Source: Eleginops maclovinus
Taxonomy: Eukaryota; Chordata; Actinopteri; Perciformes; Eleginopidae
Length of the DNA: 64,000 nt
Assembly: GCF_036324505.1 (NCBI RefSeq)
Contig: NC_086360.1
Span: 12,828,293-12,892,292 of the forward strand
Direction of reading: 5' to 3'
A program made the translations under genes and the position numbers. Shown piece by piece: positions 13,101 to 31,381 of this stretch; the first letter of the stretch is position 1; each line of letters begins with the position of its first letter. The notes under the pieces are model-generated. The model was not told the DNA's origin. It did no database searches and saw nothing but the letters and a program-made list of their open reading frames with translations.

Positions 13101-14790
13101 CCACAAAATGACGAGTTGCAGTCTGTGGAAATGTTTGATTTAAATGTTGGTCTAGTGACAGAGAAAGCAAGGTCCAGAAGAGACTTGACTACCGGCTACT
13201 GATGTGTGCTGAAACTGAAAATCTAAAACCTGACTGTCAGCATCTTAATATGTTCTGTGGAGATGATATTTACATGGGAGGTCAGAGAGCAGATACCTCA
13301 TAATGGTTCTTCTTTGCAGAGGAAAGCTATTGAGATGGTTTGACATTTTCCCAGCACATCTTGCAGTGATTCTGTAGATCATGGCATGCACAGATAAAAA
13401 TCACATGCACAATGTGTCACGTTGTTTCCTGTGTCAAATGTTCCTCTGCACACTCACACACAAACTCGGTTTAACCCCTCAGTCCTGCAGTGTACTGGTG
13501 TCCTCTCATGTTTACGGTACCTGGTTTTTTCCCCGGGAACTCTTACTGTTGACGTTACTGGTTGCAGGACGCCGGCTGGCCACCTTATTAAGATTCTGTT
13601 GGTTGTTGTCAGCTGAGTGAACCTGCCTTATCGCCTAACAGCAAAATGCATTTGTGCCTACAGGCAGCTTCCTCTTGTTTTTAGCTTTTACCCTCCAGTT
13701 TTTATTGTATTTTCTTATTGATCACATAGTTGTTACAGTTAGAGTGAAAACTCTTTGGATTTCACAAGCACAGACTCTCTCGTCCTTGAATCACATACGA
13801 GTTAGATTAACCAGCAGCTCTTAAGATGGTGGCCATAAGGTGCAAAACACAAAGAAATCTATCCCTTTCAGTTATTTTGAAGGGGGTGCTACCTTAAGAA
13901 TATACTTGTGTAAAAGTGTTTTGTCTTTTTCAATGTTTTTTTTTTTTTATACATTATTTTTATGTTTTTGCAAACAAATATTTGTAAGAAACAAATCATA
14001 ACTTTTAATCTTAAATCATGCTGGAAAACGCACCATTATGTTGTACTTTTTTATTTAAAAGTAAATACATGTCAATCCTATTTTGAATCTGTGGTTTGGT
14101 GGAATCCTTTCGTGTGTTTTGTTAGGACCTTTTCATATTGTATTTTTTTAACATTGCTTTCTGTTCATTTTAACACATTATCAGTATATATAAAATGACA
14201 AGATGAGAGACTTTAAATAGATGTAAAAACATGTATATTAAATGTAGTAAAGTTTGCTAAACCTTCTGGAAGAGAAATTGTGTAAACTAATTGTAGCAAC
14301 AAATTGTTTTATTCGTTGTTCCTAAATCTATTTAATAAGATGTTACTGAATGAATGCAGTCTTCTGTCTTTTTTGGTAATCAAACTCAAATATGTAGCCA
14401 GTTCTGTGACCGTTAGAAATGCTTTGTAACTACCCATACAGCGTTGGGTGTTGAAACTAGTTTTAGGCCTGCAACTAAAGATTATTTAGCTATTGATCAG
14501 TAAAGTCTATGAAACCTGAAGTTGTGAAAATCACCAATCACAATTCATCAGAAGCTAATTGAATATGAAATGTTTTTTGTTTTTTTTACCATCAACATCA
14601 TTGCTAATGGTCCAAGATCAAATATATTCTATATTTTGTCAAAATGTTTGTCATTATTGTAAAAACATGTATGGAATGTTAGACATTATCATTGTATTCA
14701 AATAATGTTTCAAAAACTCAAGCAAAATGATGCCGATCAAATCATGTTAAAAATGGTGACTTGTTTGTTATTTTAGTAGTTCGCTTCACG
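10179..14790. other. slc23a2 3' UTR and intergenic DNA, no gene seen
   Basis: No conserved coding segment was found on either strand; open frames here are short and unlike any protein I know. The start of this stretch is presumably slc23a2 3' UTR. An AATAAA-containing run lies near 12780, but which polyadenylation site is used cannot be told. The DNA is AT-rich. Confidence 0.6.
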
Positions 14791-14799
14791 GGACATTTA

Positions 14800-15118
14800 A
14801 AATCAGTTGTAGTTCTCTCCACACTGCGCATGCTCGTCTCTGCCATTGTTTTCATGTTCATTGATCTCCGCACGCTGCGCGAACAAAGGGGCGTCAGGGT
14901 CGCGCTCTGATAGGTTCGTGGCCGGGCCCCCCGACGTTGCTGTACGCTAGCTCCGCCACAGTAGATAGACCTCTCGCACTCTCCTCCTGGATGCACGCGC
15001 CCCTGTGATTGTTTCCAACGAAAGGAAAAGCGAGCGAGTTTACCGAGGAGTTTCCCGTTAACGGACAGTCCAGCCGTACCGACGAGGAGAACCCGAGAGC
15101 CTGCGTTCACGGGGTTAG
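14800..15118 (+). promoter_or_regulatory. rassf2: CpG-rich promoter and non-coding first exon of rassf2 (predicted)
   Basis: A locally CpG-dense, GC-rich block in AT-rich surroundings, with several CGCG and GCGC sites and no TATA box. It ends in a strong donor, GGGTTAG followed by GTAAGC, so 15118 is the likely last base of a 5' UTR exon. It lies 4.5 kb upstream of the rassf2 start codon on the same strand. The transcription start cannot be read from sequence. Confidence 0.65.
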
Positions 15119-16515
15119 GTAAGCCGATATATGAGCTCCTAAAGTCGGAAGGAATCACACTGGAGCGTCGCTGTAGCATGATGCTGTCTCTTGGTTGGTG
15201 TGGCGACGTGTAGTCTGCGTGAGTGTTTTTACAAGAAAAGGGACTTTTAGATGTTTTGACGACATTAAATGCAAAATAAGGATATGTATTTATTGTATAA
15301 AAGCACTCTCGATACATGTAGGAGTAAACATCAGTATGAGCTGTGTGTGGTGAATTTAAATCACATGCAGTGATGAAACGCATGCTCGGTAGCACTGAAG
15401 TCTAAAATTAGAGCATAAAATGACAAACAAAAACTACTTACATTTGGTTTCTAGCAGGGAGTGTGCATAAGGCTGTGTGTTAGTAAAAACATGTTACATA
15501 ACAAGCAATCGACTCCTCAGCACACATATAAGGCTGGATAGACCGAAAGTGACTAATATTCTGGCTTTGTAATATACACTGCTACAACAGCCTTTCCATA
15601 AACAATACCTCCATGAAGCTTGCAATGCTCAGTGTTTGTTGAGACTGTTTCAGAGAGGTCTTCATTCAATCCAACAGCACCACAAGCTACAGTCTCCAGA
15701 AGGACTGTGCAGTTGAATTAACAACCCTCAATAATAAACAGGACATTACAATAGGATTCTTTGAAGGACTGTGTTACTGCATTAGTTTTAGCTAGGTGTT
15801 TGATAAGGTAGTAACTGAGTGTTCTCTTAATCTTTAATGAAGTATCCTGTCAACAACAATTGCAATGGATTGCAAAAACACTCCATGCTGACAGCTTACA
15901 ATGTCTTGTTATGTCTGAACAAATAGTAAAAAACATGCAGATATTTAATTTAATATCATGTAAGTATACAAAACTATTAAAATTTCCCTTAAATTCATAT
16001 TAAGTTTGAACTATTCCGCATTAAAATGTCTGAAAACATATAGACCTATGTTAAATGTTGAGCGTATTTACCAACCATTCAATACCCCAATTGTTTCCAA
16101 CAAATCGCTAATAGTAATCAAAAATAACGTAGCATTTCATCTCATTGCCTGTAATGTCTTCCTGTACCTTTTGTATACTTTACCTAACCAGGAAAAACTG
16201 ATACCATGATCCCATGCTTCTTCACAGTGCCCTCAAACTGTCTTTCCTTACTGTTTGATTAAAGGACCCATACTTGCACACTGTGCGTTATCTAGAACCA
16301 GTGAATATTTTTGCCATTTATGGCTTTGAAAACACTGTATTAATGATTAATCAATCCCCCAAAAGCTGCAGATACACATCATCTTCCAAATCGTTGCAGC
16401 TCTACAGTCAACAAAGCGGCACAAATACTTTCTGCTTCATCGACAAACTCTGGAAGCCACATTTAGATTCTTGCAGCGCTTTCTGACAACCCCAGTATTC
16501 CTAACGAGGAGCAGG

Positions 16516-16526
16516 ACACACACACA

Positions 16527-16593
<67 letters not shown>
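16516..16593. repeat. (CA)n microsatellite
   Basis: Nearly pure CA dinucleotide run with a short CTCT interruption near 16527-16532, inside the predicted first intron of rassf2. Confidence 0.9.
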
Positions 16594-16595
<2 letters not shown>

Positions 16596-18394
16596 TTTTT
16601 GGCTCAGTTCTGTGGACTAGTTTCTGGAGCTCAGATGTTTTTATGTGTTGCTATGACAATGCTGACAATAGTGAGGCAGAGCAGTAGTAATGCGGAGGCT
16701 GGAGGCAGGGGAGGTGGTGGGTTTGAAAGCAGACAGGAGGAGGTTTAGAGCCATTCATCGTGCATTTCAGCCAGAGACTTTGACAGAGGAGGTTCAGAGG
16801 CAACAGGGCAAGAGGGCAGAAAACAAGCCTGCATGTGTGTCAATGAAAAAGAGTGGGAGAGCAGAGGGGAGGCGGGGGAGTCAGGAAGTTGTGGTCATGA
16901 GTTTTAATAGCATGGTGGATGGTTTCTAGTCTTTCACAAGGAAATCACTAAGGCGACGGAGCAGAGAACTGAATGGGAAAACAGTCCAGACGACAGGAGA
17001 GGAAATATTTCACTAAACTGAAATAAATCAAGTGAGTGAGGTAAGAAACTGAACAGATGAAGGCAACAAAGAGACGTCAAGATACAGAGAGGGAAGAGGA
17101 CATGGAGGCTGAGGATTGGCTGGCATTGTAATGAGGCACAGGGGATTCTGGAAGTCAATGAGATCCACATTTGGAGAAGAAACAGGACTGGGTCTGCTGT
17201 CGGTGTCTGCCTGCTTTCATTTTGCTGCTGTTGGTTTCTAAACGAAAGGCAGGGCCAGCGGTGGCTTTCTGCGGTCTAAATGTAACACAGATATTCTTCA
17301 CAGAGATGAGATCCTCTGGTTATTACTTGAGAACAGCTACCACTGCTTGGAAACTGTTTGTTTGGTACCAGGTAACCAAAGCAAGTATTTAAGAGAATTT
17401 AATCCCGAGAAGACTCTGAACTTGAAGTGCAATTGTCGAGGCAGAAGTTTGTGTTGCTTTATGAAGCCTAAAAAATAGACACGCATCAAGACTATTATTC
17501 TGCAACACTAGCAGCAGACACTGAACATTATTTCAGACAGGGAATGATACTCAGCAGCTGTAAAGGTTAAATGTCTGATTTGATCTTTATTTCCTGAGGC
17601 TACATCAGAGAGGGATCGCTGCTATCAAATGTCAGATAGTTGACTCTAAGTTCACGTTTGTCTTCTGACACAATTACAACACTGTGTTGATTTGACAGCC
17701 GGCCACACGTCCGTCTGACCGCTGGTTCAGCCGCTACGAGCACAGCGCCCTTGACCACGGCGGCAGTATTAAAGACTAATGATTCCTTTGTGTCGCTGAA
17801 CGGCAGAGCTTCTCAGCGCTTGACAGGGCTAATATAGGTGCTGAAATATTGATAGGCCTTGGCAGGGGGCTGGGCTGATTGGTGTTTAATATTTAATTAA
17901 TCCACAATAACTGAACACATTTATTTCAGAGATTGACAGGCTGGGGATATTTCAGCTGCACTGTGTGTTGAAAGCTGCTACATTACTCCACCTGTCAGGT
18001 TTTAAATATCTCTGTTTAGTCTAGACATGTGTGTGATCTAGATGAGGCTATTGGCTGTTCATGTATGTGTATTATACATTGTTCTACCTGTACCCCTGCG
18101 TGTGTGTTTTCTCTTTGGGTGTGCATGATAAATCATCCGAGCTGCTCAAATTGAGGAAGTTTTGGGCCGTGTCAGGGCGATTGTCAGTTTCCTGTGTGAC
18201 TGACTGAGCAAAGGAGGAAGTGATTTAACGGAAGGGGAGCACTTCCTTTAAACGCCCCCACGTCTTCCTCGTCTGATCGCTGTCACAAGAAAATACGTTT
18301 GAAGACAACACCAGAGTGACAAAAACGGCCAATACCTGATGATAGGTAAAGAGACTACCTGCCTTAACATCTCTCTCTCCCTCTCCCTCTGCAG

Positions 18395-18438
18395 CTGCCT
18401 CTCTGGTGAATCAGCAGCATCACACCGTCTTCACTACG
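18395..18438 (+). other. rassf2: Candidate second non-coding exon of rassf2
   Basis: A pyrimidine tract ending TCTGCAG directly precedes 44 bases that end in CTACG followed by GTAGGA. The pair of splice signals and its place between the CpG first exon and the coding exons would fit a 5' UTR exon. There is no protein to check it against, so this is weak. Confidence 0.3.
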
Positions 18439-19519
18439 GTAGGATCACTGTAGGCTTCTTACTGATGTTTCCTCCACGTTTGTTTGGCAGCAGGTCTGGT
18501 TATGTGATATGTTATAGAGGCACTCGCTGCGTTCTGAACTTTAGCCGTAACTATGATAATATTCAAATCAATGAAAACTTTTCGCTGCTTACACAACTGT
18601 CACAAGCTCCTTTATTTAAATCCTATTTCAGCATGAAGGGAAACCATTGGTAGCTTTGTACAAAAAACACATGAATGTGCTGAATCAAGTCAAAATGTGG
18701 AGACAACATGGACGCTACCAAGCAAATGTGTAGCATTTCATTGCTCAGTGAGTCCAAACATCGTCAGTATAGTCTGTTAGTTTGACAACCGTTTCGCTAA
18801 CTTTCCTTATTTAGAAATATGCTTGAATTTGGATTAGCTAATTGAAAAATGTTTGACTTTCAACATATATTTAGTGTTTTATCTACATGAGCACTCATGG
18901 AGAGCAACTATTTAAAATATGTTGATGTTAGATGTGATGATAAAGGCTTTGGGAGTGTGTAATGTTGCTTTAGGTTCATTGTAAATGCTTGAAGAGCTTT
19001 AAAAGACAGAGAAAACAATATTCATCCCAGGAAATAAAAGTCTAGACTCGTTTTTTTAGGAGTTGGAGATGACTCCTCTTGGATGAGTCACGAAACGGCT
19101 CTTTTTCATTCCTCAATTATTTAATGTCACAGATAAGCTGCACACAGATAAGTGTTTAAGCAGCTGGCATGATTTGGCGGCAGAGTGGCACATGTGTCCT
19201 CCACCTGTTCCTCTCCTTCCTTTCCCGCCTCCCCTGCTGAAGACAGAAACAAACTAACATCCAGCAGAGAGGGAAGGGAAACTCTACAGGGTGATGGCTG
19301 GGTGCCATTTAAAACAGCTGCAAGTGTGCATGAGGAGAGAATAAAAGGGCTGACAGGAAAGAAAAGATATATTGTAGGAAAGAGCAGCTGTCTACCTCCA
19401 TCACACTCCAAATGTTTTGATTGTCTGCTGTTAACTATGAGCTGATCTTTCTCCTGAAGGATAAACGTTGACAGGAAACTAGATATGATCTGCTGTTATT
19501 GTTAATGTGAGGAGCTTCA

Positions 19520-19542
19520 CCTCCTCCTCCTCCTCCTCCTCC
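19520..19542. repeat. (CTC)n short repeat
   Basis: About seven CTC/TCC units upstream of the first coding exon of rassf2. Confidence 0.8.
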
Positions 19543-19666
19543 GCTTGCCTCTGTGTCTGTTGCTGCTGGTCATGAGGAGTCATGAGACTGATTCAGATGG
19601 GTGAAAAAGTTAAGCTGGTCTCTGTGTTGCCTCTTTGTCTCTCAGCTCCTCTCATGCTGACTGAGG

Positions 19667-24233
<4,567 letters not shown>

Positions 24234-25970
24234 GCTGCTCTTCTAACTGTCAAAGGATCACACCCCCCACCCCCACATCTGTGATAAGATGACAACAAGT
24301 ATCTGTCTCACTGATAACCCTGCTCCTCCCGAACTCCTGCCCCTGCATGGACTCCTGTTTTCTCTAGGTCCTCCAATCCATCACCCTACAGACAAACCTG
24401 TAACATGCTTTATTACTGTGCATGTGGAGTGGGACCATCTCAGCAATATGCTTCTTTTTTATTTGTCCTCACACACAGAAAGACATCCCTCTACTCCTGA
24501 GTCATTTCAACCTTTCTTCAGTGCTGTCTTTGGCTAACTGAGACACCCGTCTTCTGTTTACCCTTCAGATTGTAAGCACAAACATCATGTGATTTGGCAT
24601 TAATGAAGTGCCTGTAAATATCATTCTTGAAGCACAAAGATACAAACAAAAGGTGTTGAAATAAAGTCCCTGTAGTGGTTTCAGTTGTAACTGGCACAGC
24701 ATCCGACCGCAGAGTGTCTGTGGACGTGAAGCGAGTAGCTGCGTGCCTTTCATGCTCCTCGCTGTTGAGAACATGTTCATCTTGTGATTGGAAGAATTGA
24801 ACCGACCCTGAGCTGAGGAGTTCACTGCGGGGATTACTGAAGGTCGAGTCAACACATAATCTGTTTCTGTTGTGACCGTCAGTCTGTTGTTCAAACTGAA
24901 TGTTTACCATATTTTATGATTGAGGTCAAAGGAGTAGTTTGGCTTTTTGCCAAATGCTCTCTTGAGTAGAGTTGAATGTTTCTTGTATATTTGTATAACG
25001 ACAGCTGGTTAGCTTAGCATTCCATGAAGACTGGAAACAGCTATCCTGGCTCTGTCTGAAGGAAAGAAACCCAGCACAGCTCCAGCTCTATATAACTGGT
25101 CAATAGTAAATTCTGTGCAGAAGCAGAATTCCATTCTGTGTTGTGAGAAATTTGAGGACCCAAATTCAAACAAATGAAGCATAGTAATAATTATTTAAGG
25201 TAAGAATAAAAACGGGCGGGAATCCTCTTGATCACTGAAGGGACATCGTGTGGCCGCACTGGGCGTCTCCCAGATGGAAATCCTGAAGACCTCTATTCTC
25301 TAACGCACTCTTGGAGTATTCATTCTGCCGTTTCCCCTCTAGATGCCACTAAATCTCACTCACTGCCCCTTTAAAAAGAAAAGTGTGGCCCCTGTCTGAT
25401 TTCTGGCCTCTAGTTCTCACTAGCGATCCTGCCTTATGAAAGATGACGAGAAGATGTCATCAAAAAAGTACAGTAAAACACGTTTCCATCGAAGAACAAC
25501 TTCCAGCATCGTCCTTCACACAATGACTCCAGGACAGGGTCGGACGGACAGACTGCACAAAAGAATAGTCATGGACGTCATCTTCTGTCTTTTTTTTACA
25601 TCCAACACCATGAATTCTACAAGACTGTGAATTATGCCGATGATCATGTTTGTTGGACGAATGTTTTGCCTCCATATGTACAGCGCTTTGCTTCCGTCTG
25701 CCTCATAGCTCTTATCAGCATTGTTGAAAATCTTGCCGTACATTGCATTCAAGAGAGTGTGAGTGTGTGTGTCAGTGCGTGTGTGCGATTCTGAGCGTGC
25801 ATGTTATATTTTTAGTGACTCTGAAGACTTGCCTGCTTTTGTATTGTGTCTTTTTACAAAACAATGATCTGTAAAATGATGAGAACTCATGCCACTACTT
25901 GGAAAATGTAGTGTTGTTTCGTACAATGATTGTTATTTAACAAATAAAGAGGTTTTCTTGAGAAAGCGTG
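24234..25970 (+). other. rassf2: rassf2 3' UTR
   Basis: Follows the stop at 24231-24233. A canonical AATAAA at 25943-25948 followed by a T/G-rich stretch is the likely polyadenylation signal, giving a 3' UTR of about 1.7 kb. Open frames here on both strands are unlike known proteins. Confidence 0.6.
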
Positions 25971-26164
25971 TTCTGTATACAGTATATCAGTAATCTCTCC
26001 TCGTCTCGTTCAGGGCAGCGGGGGAAAAGCCCAGCATGTTATATAATGACGTCTAAATCCAGCATCATTTAAAATGACGGACAAGAGACAACAGTGGTCC
26101 AAGCTTCGGGAGAGTTCGTTAAGTGGTCTGGTTAAATCATTGTGACGAAAATAGACACCTGAAT

Positions 26165-26166
<2 letters not shown>

Positions 26167-26203
<37 letters not shown>
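26167..26203. repeat. (AC)n microsatellite
   Basis: Pure AC run downstream of rassf2. Confidence 0.9.
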
Positions 26204-26206
<3 letters not shown>

Positions 26207-26429
26207 ATTTATATGTGTTGTCAGTGGTTCAGCAGCCAATGAGCAGGTGATCCGTGGCACCTGATGGAGCTTGTAGTCTGGAGGACAACAGACCGAGCCT
26301 GAAGCAGAGTTACTGTCAGAAGCTGCGAACACTCTGGGAAGAGAATCTAATTTCTGTCACAAACGCTCAACAGGTGAGGTGTTTATTGTTATTGTTTCTT
26401 ATGGAATGACTTTATCAGGTTTGAACAAT

Positions 26430-27238
26430 GTTTATTTACTGGACTATTGAACATGTTGTCATACATGTACTTTACTTGAGTGTTTTCATTTCATGCTCCT
26501 TTATACCTCTAAAAGTAAAAGAATCATTGATCTTTTTACTCGACAGCATCATTTTGTTGATATATAGGTATCAACAAATTGCAGCCACATTGTTTTTTGT
26601 AAATGTGTTTATTTTCAACAAATTTAGGAACTTTGGAGGCAACAACTACATAAAAAGGCATAACTTTCCAAACTTTGATTTCATGTTGCTCTCAATGCTT
26701 GGTTAGTTGGATTTTTAAATCAGCACTTTTACTTTGGGTTTTACTTTAAGGATCATGGTGTTTCTTCCACAACAGTTTATTTTCCTCATTCGTTTTAATT
26801 AAGTTCTCTGGTTCTTTAATGGGTCCTGTGTAGTGCATGTTCGGGTCGGTCTCTGGAAAACAATAACACTTAGCTAGTGAACTCATCAGAGAGCTTCAGA
26901 TTCATGTTTCATCCTCCTCTTCTACGAGTCAGAGCGGCTGTAATCTGGGAGTCAGTGAATGGATTATACTCAATCTAAATGACCCAGTGTAAGAATAGCT
27001 CGACTCGTCTGTAAAGAGGACACAGATTACACTGCGTCATGTTTGTTTACTGTAAATTGCGTCATGTTTGTTTACAGTAAATTACGTCAAGCTGCTCACT
27101 GTGGAAAATGTACTCCATACAGCACTTTAAAGTAAAACAACTCCTTTCCAAGTAAAAATCCTGCGGTCAGCAATAAAGTATAATTTACGAGTAGTTGGGA
27201 TGCTGAAAAGTTTCTCTGTTATGATATTATTATTATTA

Positions 27239-27274
<36 letters not shown>

Positions 27275-27620
27275 GACCATTAATTTGTTTTAATTCATAT
27301 GTAGGCCGTACTTTTGTGGTGGATTTGGTTAAAGAGTGGCCAATTTGAACTTCCTAATGTACAGTTGGGTGCTTCAATCCACAATAATGAATCATATTTT
27401 ACGAATTGAACACATATGTTTGACACATTTGCTAAAAGTAACTACTGTTTAGAGCTGTTAATAAAATAGTGGATTCAAAAGGTTTATTTCAAATATTTCC
27501 CTCTGAAATGTTTCAGACTAGAAGCATAAAGTTGCATAAAATTAAACTACTCTAAAGTACTTCAAAATGATACTTATATATTATGCAGCATCCCTCCATC
27601 TTTTGCGAGCAATATATTAT
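26430..27620. repeat. Intergenic DNA with decayed AAGTAC-type repeats
   Basis: Two segments, about 26430-26760 and about 27090-27560, carry the TACTTTACTTGAG, AAAAGTAAAA and AAGTACTT motifs of the same fish MITE family seen at 22058, in worn form. A 24-bp unit GCGTCATGTTTGTTTAC... occurs twice at about 27034-27082, differing at one base in the middle. No gene seen. Confidence 0.4.
27225..27274. repeat. (ATT)n microsatellite
   Basis: About sixteen ATT units with one C interruption. Confidence 0.9.
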
Positions 27621-27678
27621 ACCTAAATTGTGTATATGTTTGATAGTCTTAAAACTCTTTATCTATTTTATTTAACAC

Positions 27679-28224
27679 TGTGGCGTCAAACTGGTGTCAG
27701 TATCTGTGGAGGAACTCCAGGCCTGAAGGGGGCAGAGAGAGCTCACCCAGACACCCAACAGACAGGATGCAACCCATGTTTCTGGAGGGACCGATTTCAC
27801 CTGCGCACCTCAAATCAAGCATGAGTATAAAATGTTTGGAGGTAGCTCGGCGAGCCCTCTTTGCTCGGTCTCCTCAGCCTACTGACAGCTCATGTTCAAC
27901 CACAGAAGCAACTGGTATGGACTTCAAATATTTAGTTTGAAAGAATCATTTGTTTGCTGTTTTCTGTTTGATTTTGATCTGTTTTGAATTTAAATGAGAT
28001 GTTTAGTTTAATGATCATGATTGATGCGTACTGATGCATACTTTTGTTTCTTAAAGGTTATCAACCTATTCTTCCTCTGGAATTTCACTTTGTGCCATCA
28101 ATCTGAAAGAAAATAAATCACCAGAATGGAACAGAGTTGTCCCCTTGCATTATTTGTGTTGAACAAGCCGTTTTCAAGTTTGGGCAGAGCTGAATCTGAA
28201 TCTTAACATCTGGATAACTTGACA
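27679..28224 (+). repeat. 5' LTR of the BEL/Pao element
   Basis: 546 bp, TG...CA ends. It differs from the 3' LTR by about six substitutions and lacks 11 bases (GAGCATAGGAC) near its start. It contains TATAAAA near 27827 and AATAAA near 28111, plausible promoter and polyadenylation signals of the element. Confidence 0.92.
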
Positions 28225-28326
28225 GTTGATAACCACCTTATATCCAGCATTGGCAGTGAAGACCCCAGGATTAAAGCCTGAAGAAAGGAAAGCTGTCATT
28301 GCAAAGGGAGAATTGACTGGAAAACA

Positions 28327-29587
28327 ATGACGAAGGAAGCTCTTGGAAAAACAGTGAAACAGCTGAAGCAAGAGAGGACCTTGGCTAGAAGTGCCTTCAC
28401 CAAACAAGCCAACTTCCTGAGCAGAACGTCAGGAAATTTGACAAAGACTGAACTACAAGAGGAGTTCAAGCAGCTCACGTCACTGGCAAGGAACATCGGG
28501 GAAACGAATGATGGCTACAGGGCTGGCCTACTGGCAGACCTTGAAGCTGAGACTGATGAAGGTGAAGAAGTCAAGCTGGACGAGCAGCAGCAAAAAAACC
28601 TGGAAAAGGTAATGGAGGAGTGCGATGCAAAACTGGATGAGACAGCCTGTGAGGGACTTCAGGGAATACCTGTCCCCGCCGTGAGTAGAGATGGCTATGA
28701 GCTACGGTGGGGCACTGTGAAGAAGCAAATCCAAGGTGCCGCTACAAGCCTATCAGAGTGGGAGATGTGGATTCCAGCATTACAGAAGGCAAGTCTGGAG
28801 GACAGAGTGAAGGAGCTGAAAGCTCTAAAAACCAGCCTTGAAGCGAGGAGAGCAGAATTTCTCACAGCACAAAGAATGGCAGAGAGAGAGAAGACGAAGA
28901 ACACCACCACTGCCTGTGCCAGCTCATCAACCAATAGTAAAAATAAAAGCAACCAGTCTACCCAGGTTCGACGGATTCAAAAGGAATTTCCATTGATGGA
29001 GGAAGGACTGGGAGAACCTGCAAAGGCAGGGGGAGCCGACCGGCTCAGTAGAGGCAAAGAAGTTCCAACTCCTGGACAGCGTTGAGGAGAGAATTTGCCG
29101 GGACCTGCGCCTGCCTACTTACAACACTGCTGAAGATATGTTCAGAGTGCTGGAGATCAGGTATGGAAACAAGTCTACAATTGCCCTGGAGATAATTGAA
29201 GATCTGGAGAAATTTCCTGCTTTAAGAGCAAACCAGCCAAGGAAAGTCATGGACATGATTCGAACCATTGAGAAGGCCCTGAACGATCTCACAGAGCTCG
29301 GAAACACTGGAGCCATAATGAATCCTCTGGTGATAAGATCCATAGAGAGCAAGCTGCCAGACAATATGAAGAGAGACTGGCTCGTATTCATGGTCAACCC
29401 AAGAAATGGCGTGACCCCAGACACTCACTTCGACAGCCTTCTTGGATTCCTGAAGACCCAAGAGGAAATTCTTGAGAGACTGGAGCAGCTTAGTGTGAGT
29501 GAAAAGCCTGAAAGGAAACTTTCAGGACAAGAAGTATGCCTCCACACGTTCCACAAGGAGGGGAGGATGTATTATCTGTGGATATGA
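28327..29587 (+). pseudogene. BEL/Pao gag, frameshifted
   Basis: First frame 28327-29085 (252 residues): charged, helical, Lys/Glu-rich, with a Thr/Ser/Asn linker near residue 200. The reading then moves to the frame of 29138-29587, which carries the capsid-like part (RYGNKSTIALEIIEDLEKFP, MDMIRTIEKALNDLTELG) as in DUF1759-type gag of BEL elements. The frame change falls between about 29030 and 29085. No single intact gag remains. Confidence 0.75.
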
Positions 29588-30305
29588 AAAGCACCAGGAG
29601 AAGATTTTCTTTTGCAAGCGGTTTAAAGAACTGAAGCCTGGCAAGAAGCTGAGTGCTGTGGAGAAGTTGGGAGCATGCAAGCGATGCTTAGTCTGTCATG
29701 GAGAAGATGAGTACTGTAAAGACACTTACCTGTGCAGGAACAGGGACTATAAAAAAGGGAGCTCTTCGGACCACCATTTCTTTCTTTGCTCAAGAGGAGA
29801 CTTCAAGATGAAGGAATCTGATGGAGGAAAATCTGCCTGGAGAGAGCAAAAGCTCACAGAGGAGCAAGTAAAATTGATGTCTGAACTCACTCCGGAAATG
29901 GCAGAAAGATTCAGGAAAGCTTTTACCAACACCACTGCAAGGGCCAACTGTGTTGTGAAGGATCAACGTGGAGTGGTGGCGTCAAGAACACCTGAGCTAC
30001 CAGTCATTCTAATGCTGTTAGAGGTAACTGCCAATGCAGGACAGAAGATTGGAACTCTCATTGACTTAGCATCAGACACCAACTACGTCACCCACAGTGC
30101 TGCCAGGAGATTGAATCTGCTAAGTGAAAACATCATGCTAATCGTCCATGGAGTCGGAGGGATGGCCATGGAGGTGAAAACCAAAAGATACTCACTCAGA
30201 GTGAGGGTCAAGACACCCAACGGCACGGAGAGAGCTCATGAGCTTGTCTTGGCAGATCATGGGAGACCTTCCATTGGAGCGGATAACACCGGCCAAACCT
30301 TTTGA
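29499..30305 (+). pseudogene. BEL/Pao Cys-rich zinc region and aspartic protease fragment
   Basis: Cys/His-rich segment CIICGYEKHQEKIFFCKRF with further Cys (GACKRCLVCHGEDEYC) is the nucleocapsid-like zinc region. Downstream, GTLIDLASDTNYVTHSAARRL is the protease active-site region; the expected DSGS/DTGS-type triad reads DLAS here, and a following HGVGG loop is present. The frame is cut off by the deletion that brings integrase next to it. Confidence 0.75.
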
Positions 30306-31299
30306 GTACACAACAGTGGACTTATTTGGACCTTGTGAAGTCAAGGATGAGGTGAGAAAGAAAGTCAAGCTCAAGGTGTGGGGAATTGTCTTCTGCTGCA
30401 TGGCATCCAGAGCTATGCACACAGATGTTGTCAGTGACCAGTCAACTGAAGGCTTCTTACTGGCGTACCAGAGATTCACAGGACTTAGAGGGCATCCGAA
30501 GAAACTGTGGTCAGATCCTGGAAAGAACTTTGTGGGAGCCAGACCGGCCCTCAAAGAGCTCTACCTCTTTCTGGACCAACTGGGAAAATCTGAGCTTGAG
30601 AATGAAGCTTCCAAGCATGGAACAGAATGGAGTTGGAAAATCCACCCAGCAGACTCTCCTCACAGGAATGGAGCTGCAGAAGCAGCTGTTCGTTCTGTGA
30701 AGCGGGCCTTGCAAAACCTGGGAGGAGAAGGACTCTTCACATGGAGTGAGTTCCAGACATTCTTGTTCATGGCTGCCAATCTTGCTAATGAAAGAACCAT
30801 TGATGCCAGGGTGCAGAGCCGGGAGGACTGCATAGACTACATTAGCCCAAATACCCTTCTGCTTGGACGGACTGGACCCAGAGGAGATCTTGGAAGCTTT
30901 AACTTTGAAGGCTACCCCTACAGAAGATTGAGGGCTATTCAAACAGAAATCGACCGATTCTGGAGGAAATGGAGTCAGTTAGCTGGGCCCAACCTATTCG
31001 TGAGGGCTAAGTGGCACACAGTGCAAAGGAATGTGGCAGTTGGAGATGTTGTCTGGCTAGCGGACCAAAACGCCCTGAGGGGTCAGTATAGGCTCGCCAA
31101 AGTGATCAATGTCAACGCTGACAAGAAGGGTATCGTCAGGGATGTTCACGTCAGAACTTTTCCTAGCTACCCTGTCCCAACTATGAAGCCTGCTCAAAAC
31201 CAGAAAGCAAAAAGACTCAAAACCAAAATATCAGCTACAGTTCTTCACAGAGATGTCAGGCGTATCATTGTCCTACTTCCGATTGAAGAGCAACACTGA
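30238..31299 (+). pseudogene. BEL/Pao integrase with C-terminal DUF5641-like domain
   Basis: A 353-residue open frame holding the retroviral-type integrase core: first Asp in TTVDLFGPC, second Asp in KLWSDPGKNFVGA, and Glu in NGAAEAAVRSVKRAL. It is followed by the BEL-specific end domain with FWRKWSQLAGPNLFVRAKW and GDVVWLADQNALRGQYRLAKV. The catalytic D,D,E residues are all visible, but the N-terminal zinc-binding part and the upstream RT and RNase H are missing. Confidence 0.88.
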
Positions 31300-31381
31300 A
31301 AGGGCAACTTAAACAAACCCTGCCCAACACTAAGGTGCTGTGACCTCCTTGGGTTCAAGAACCAGGAGGTCAAGTGGGAGG

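Noticed and set aside
14742..15395. 217-residue minus-strand frame over the rassf2 CpG island
   Set aside because: No homology is recognisable; long open frames arise by chance in GC-rich promoters and the splice donor is on the plus strand.
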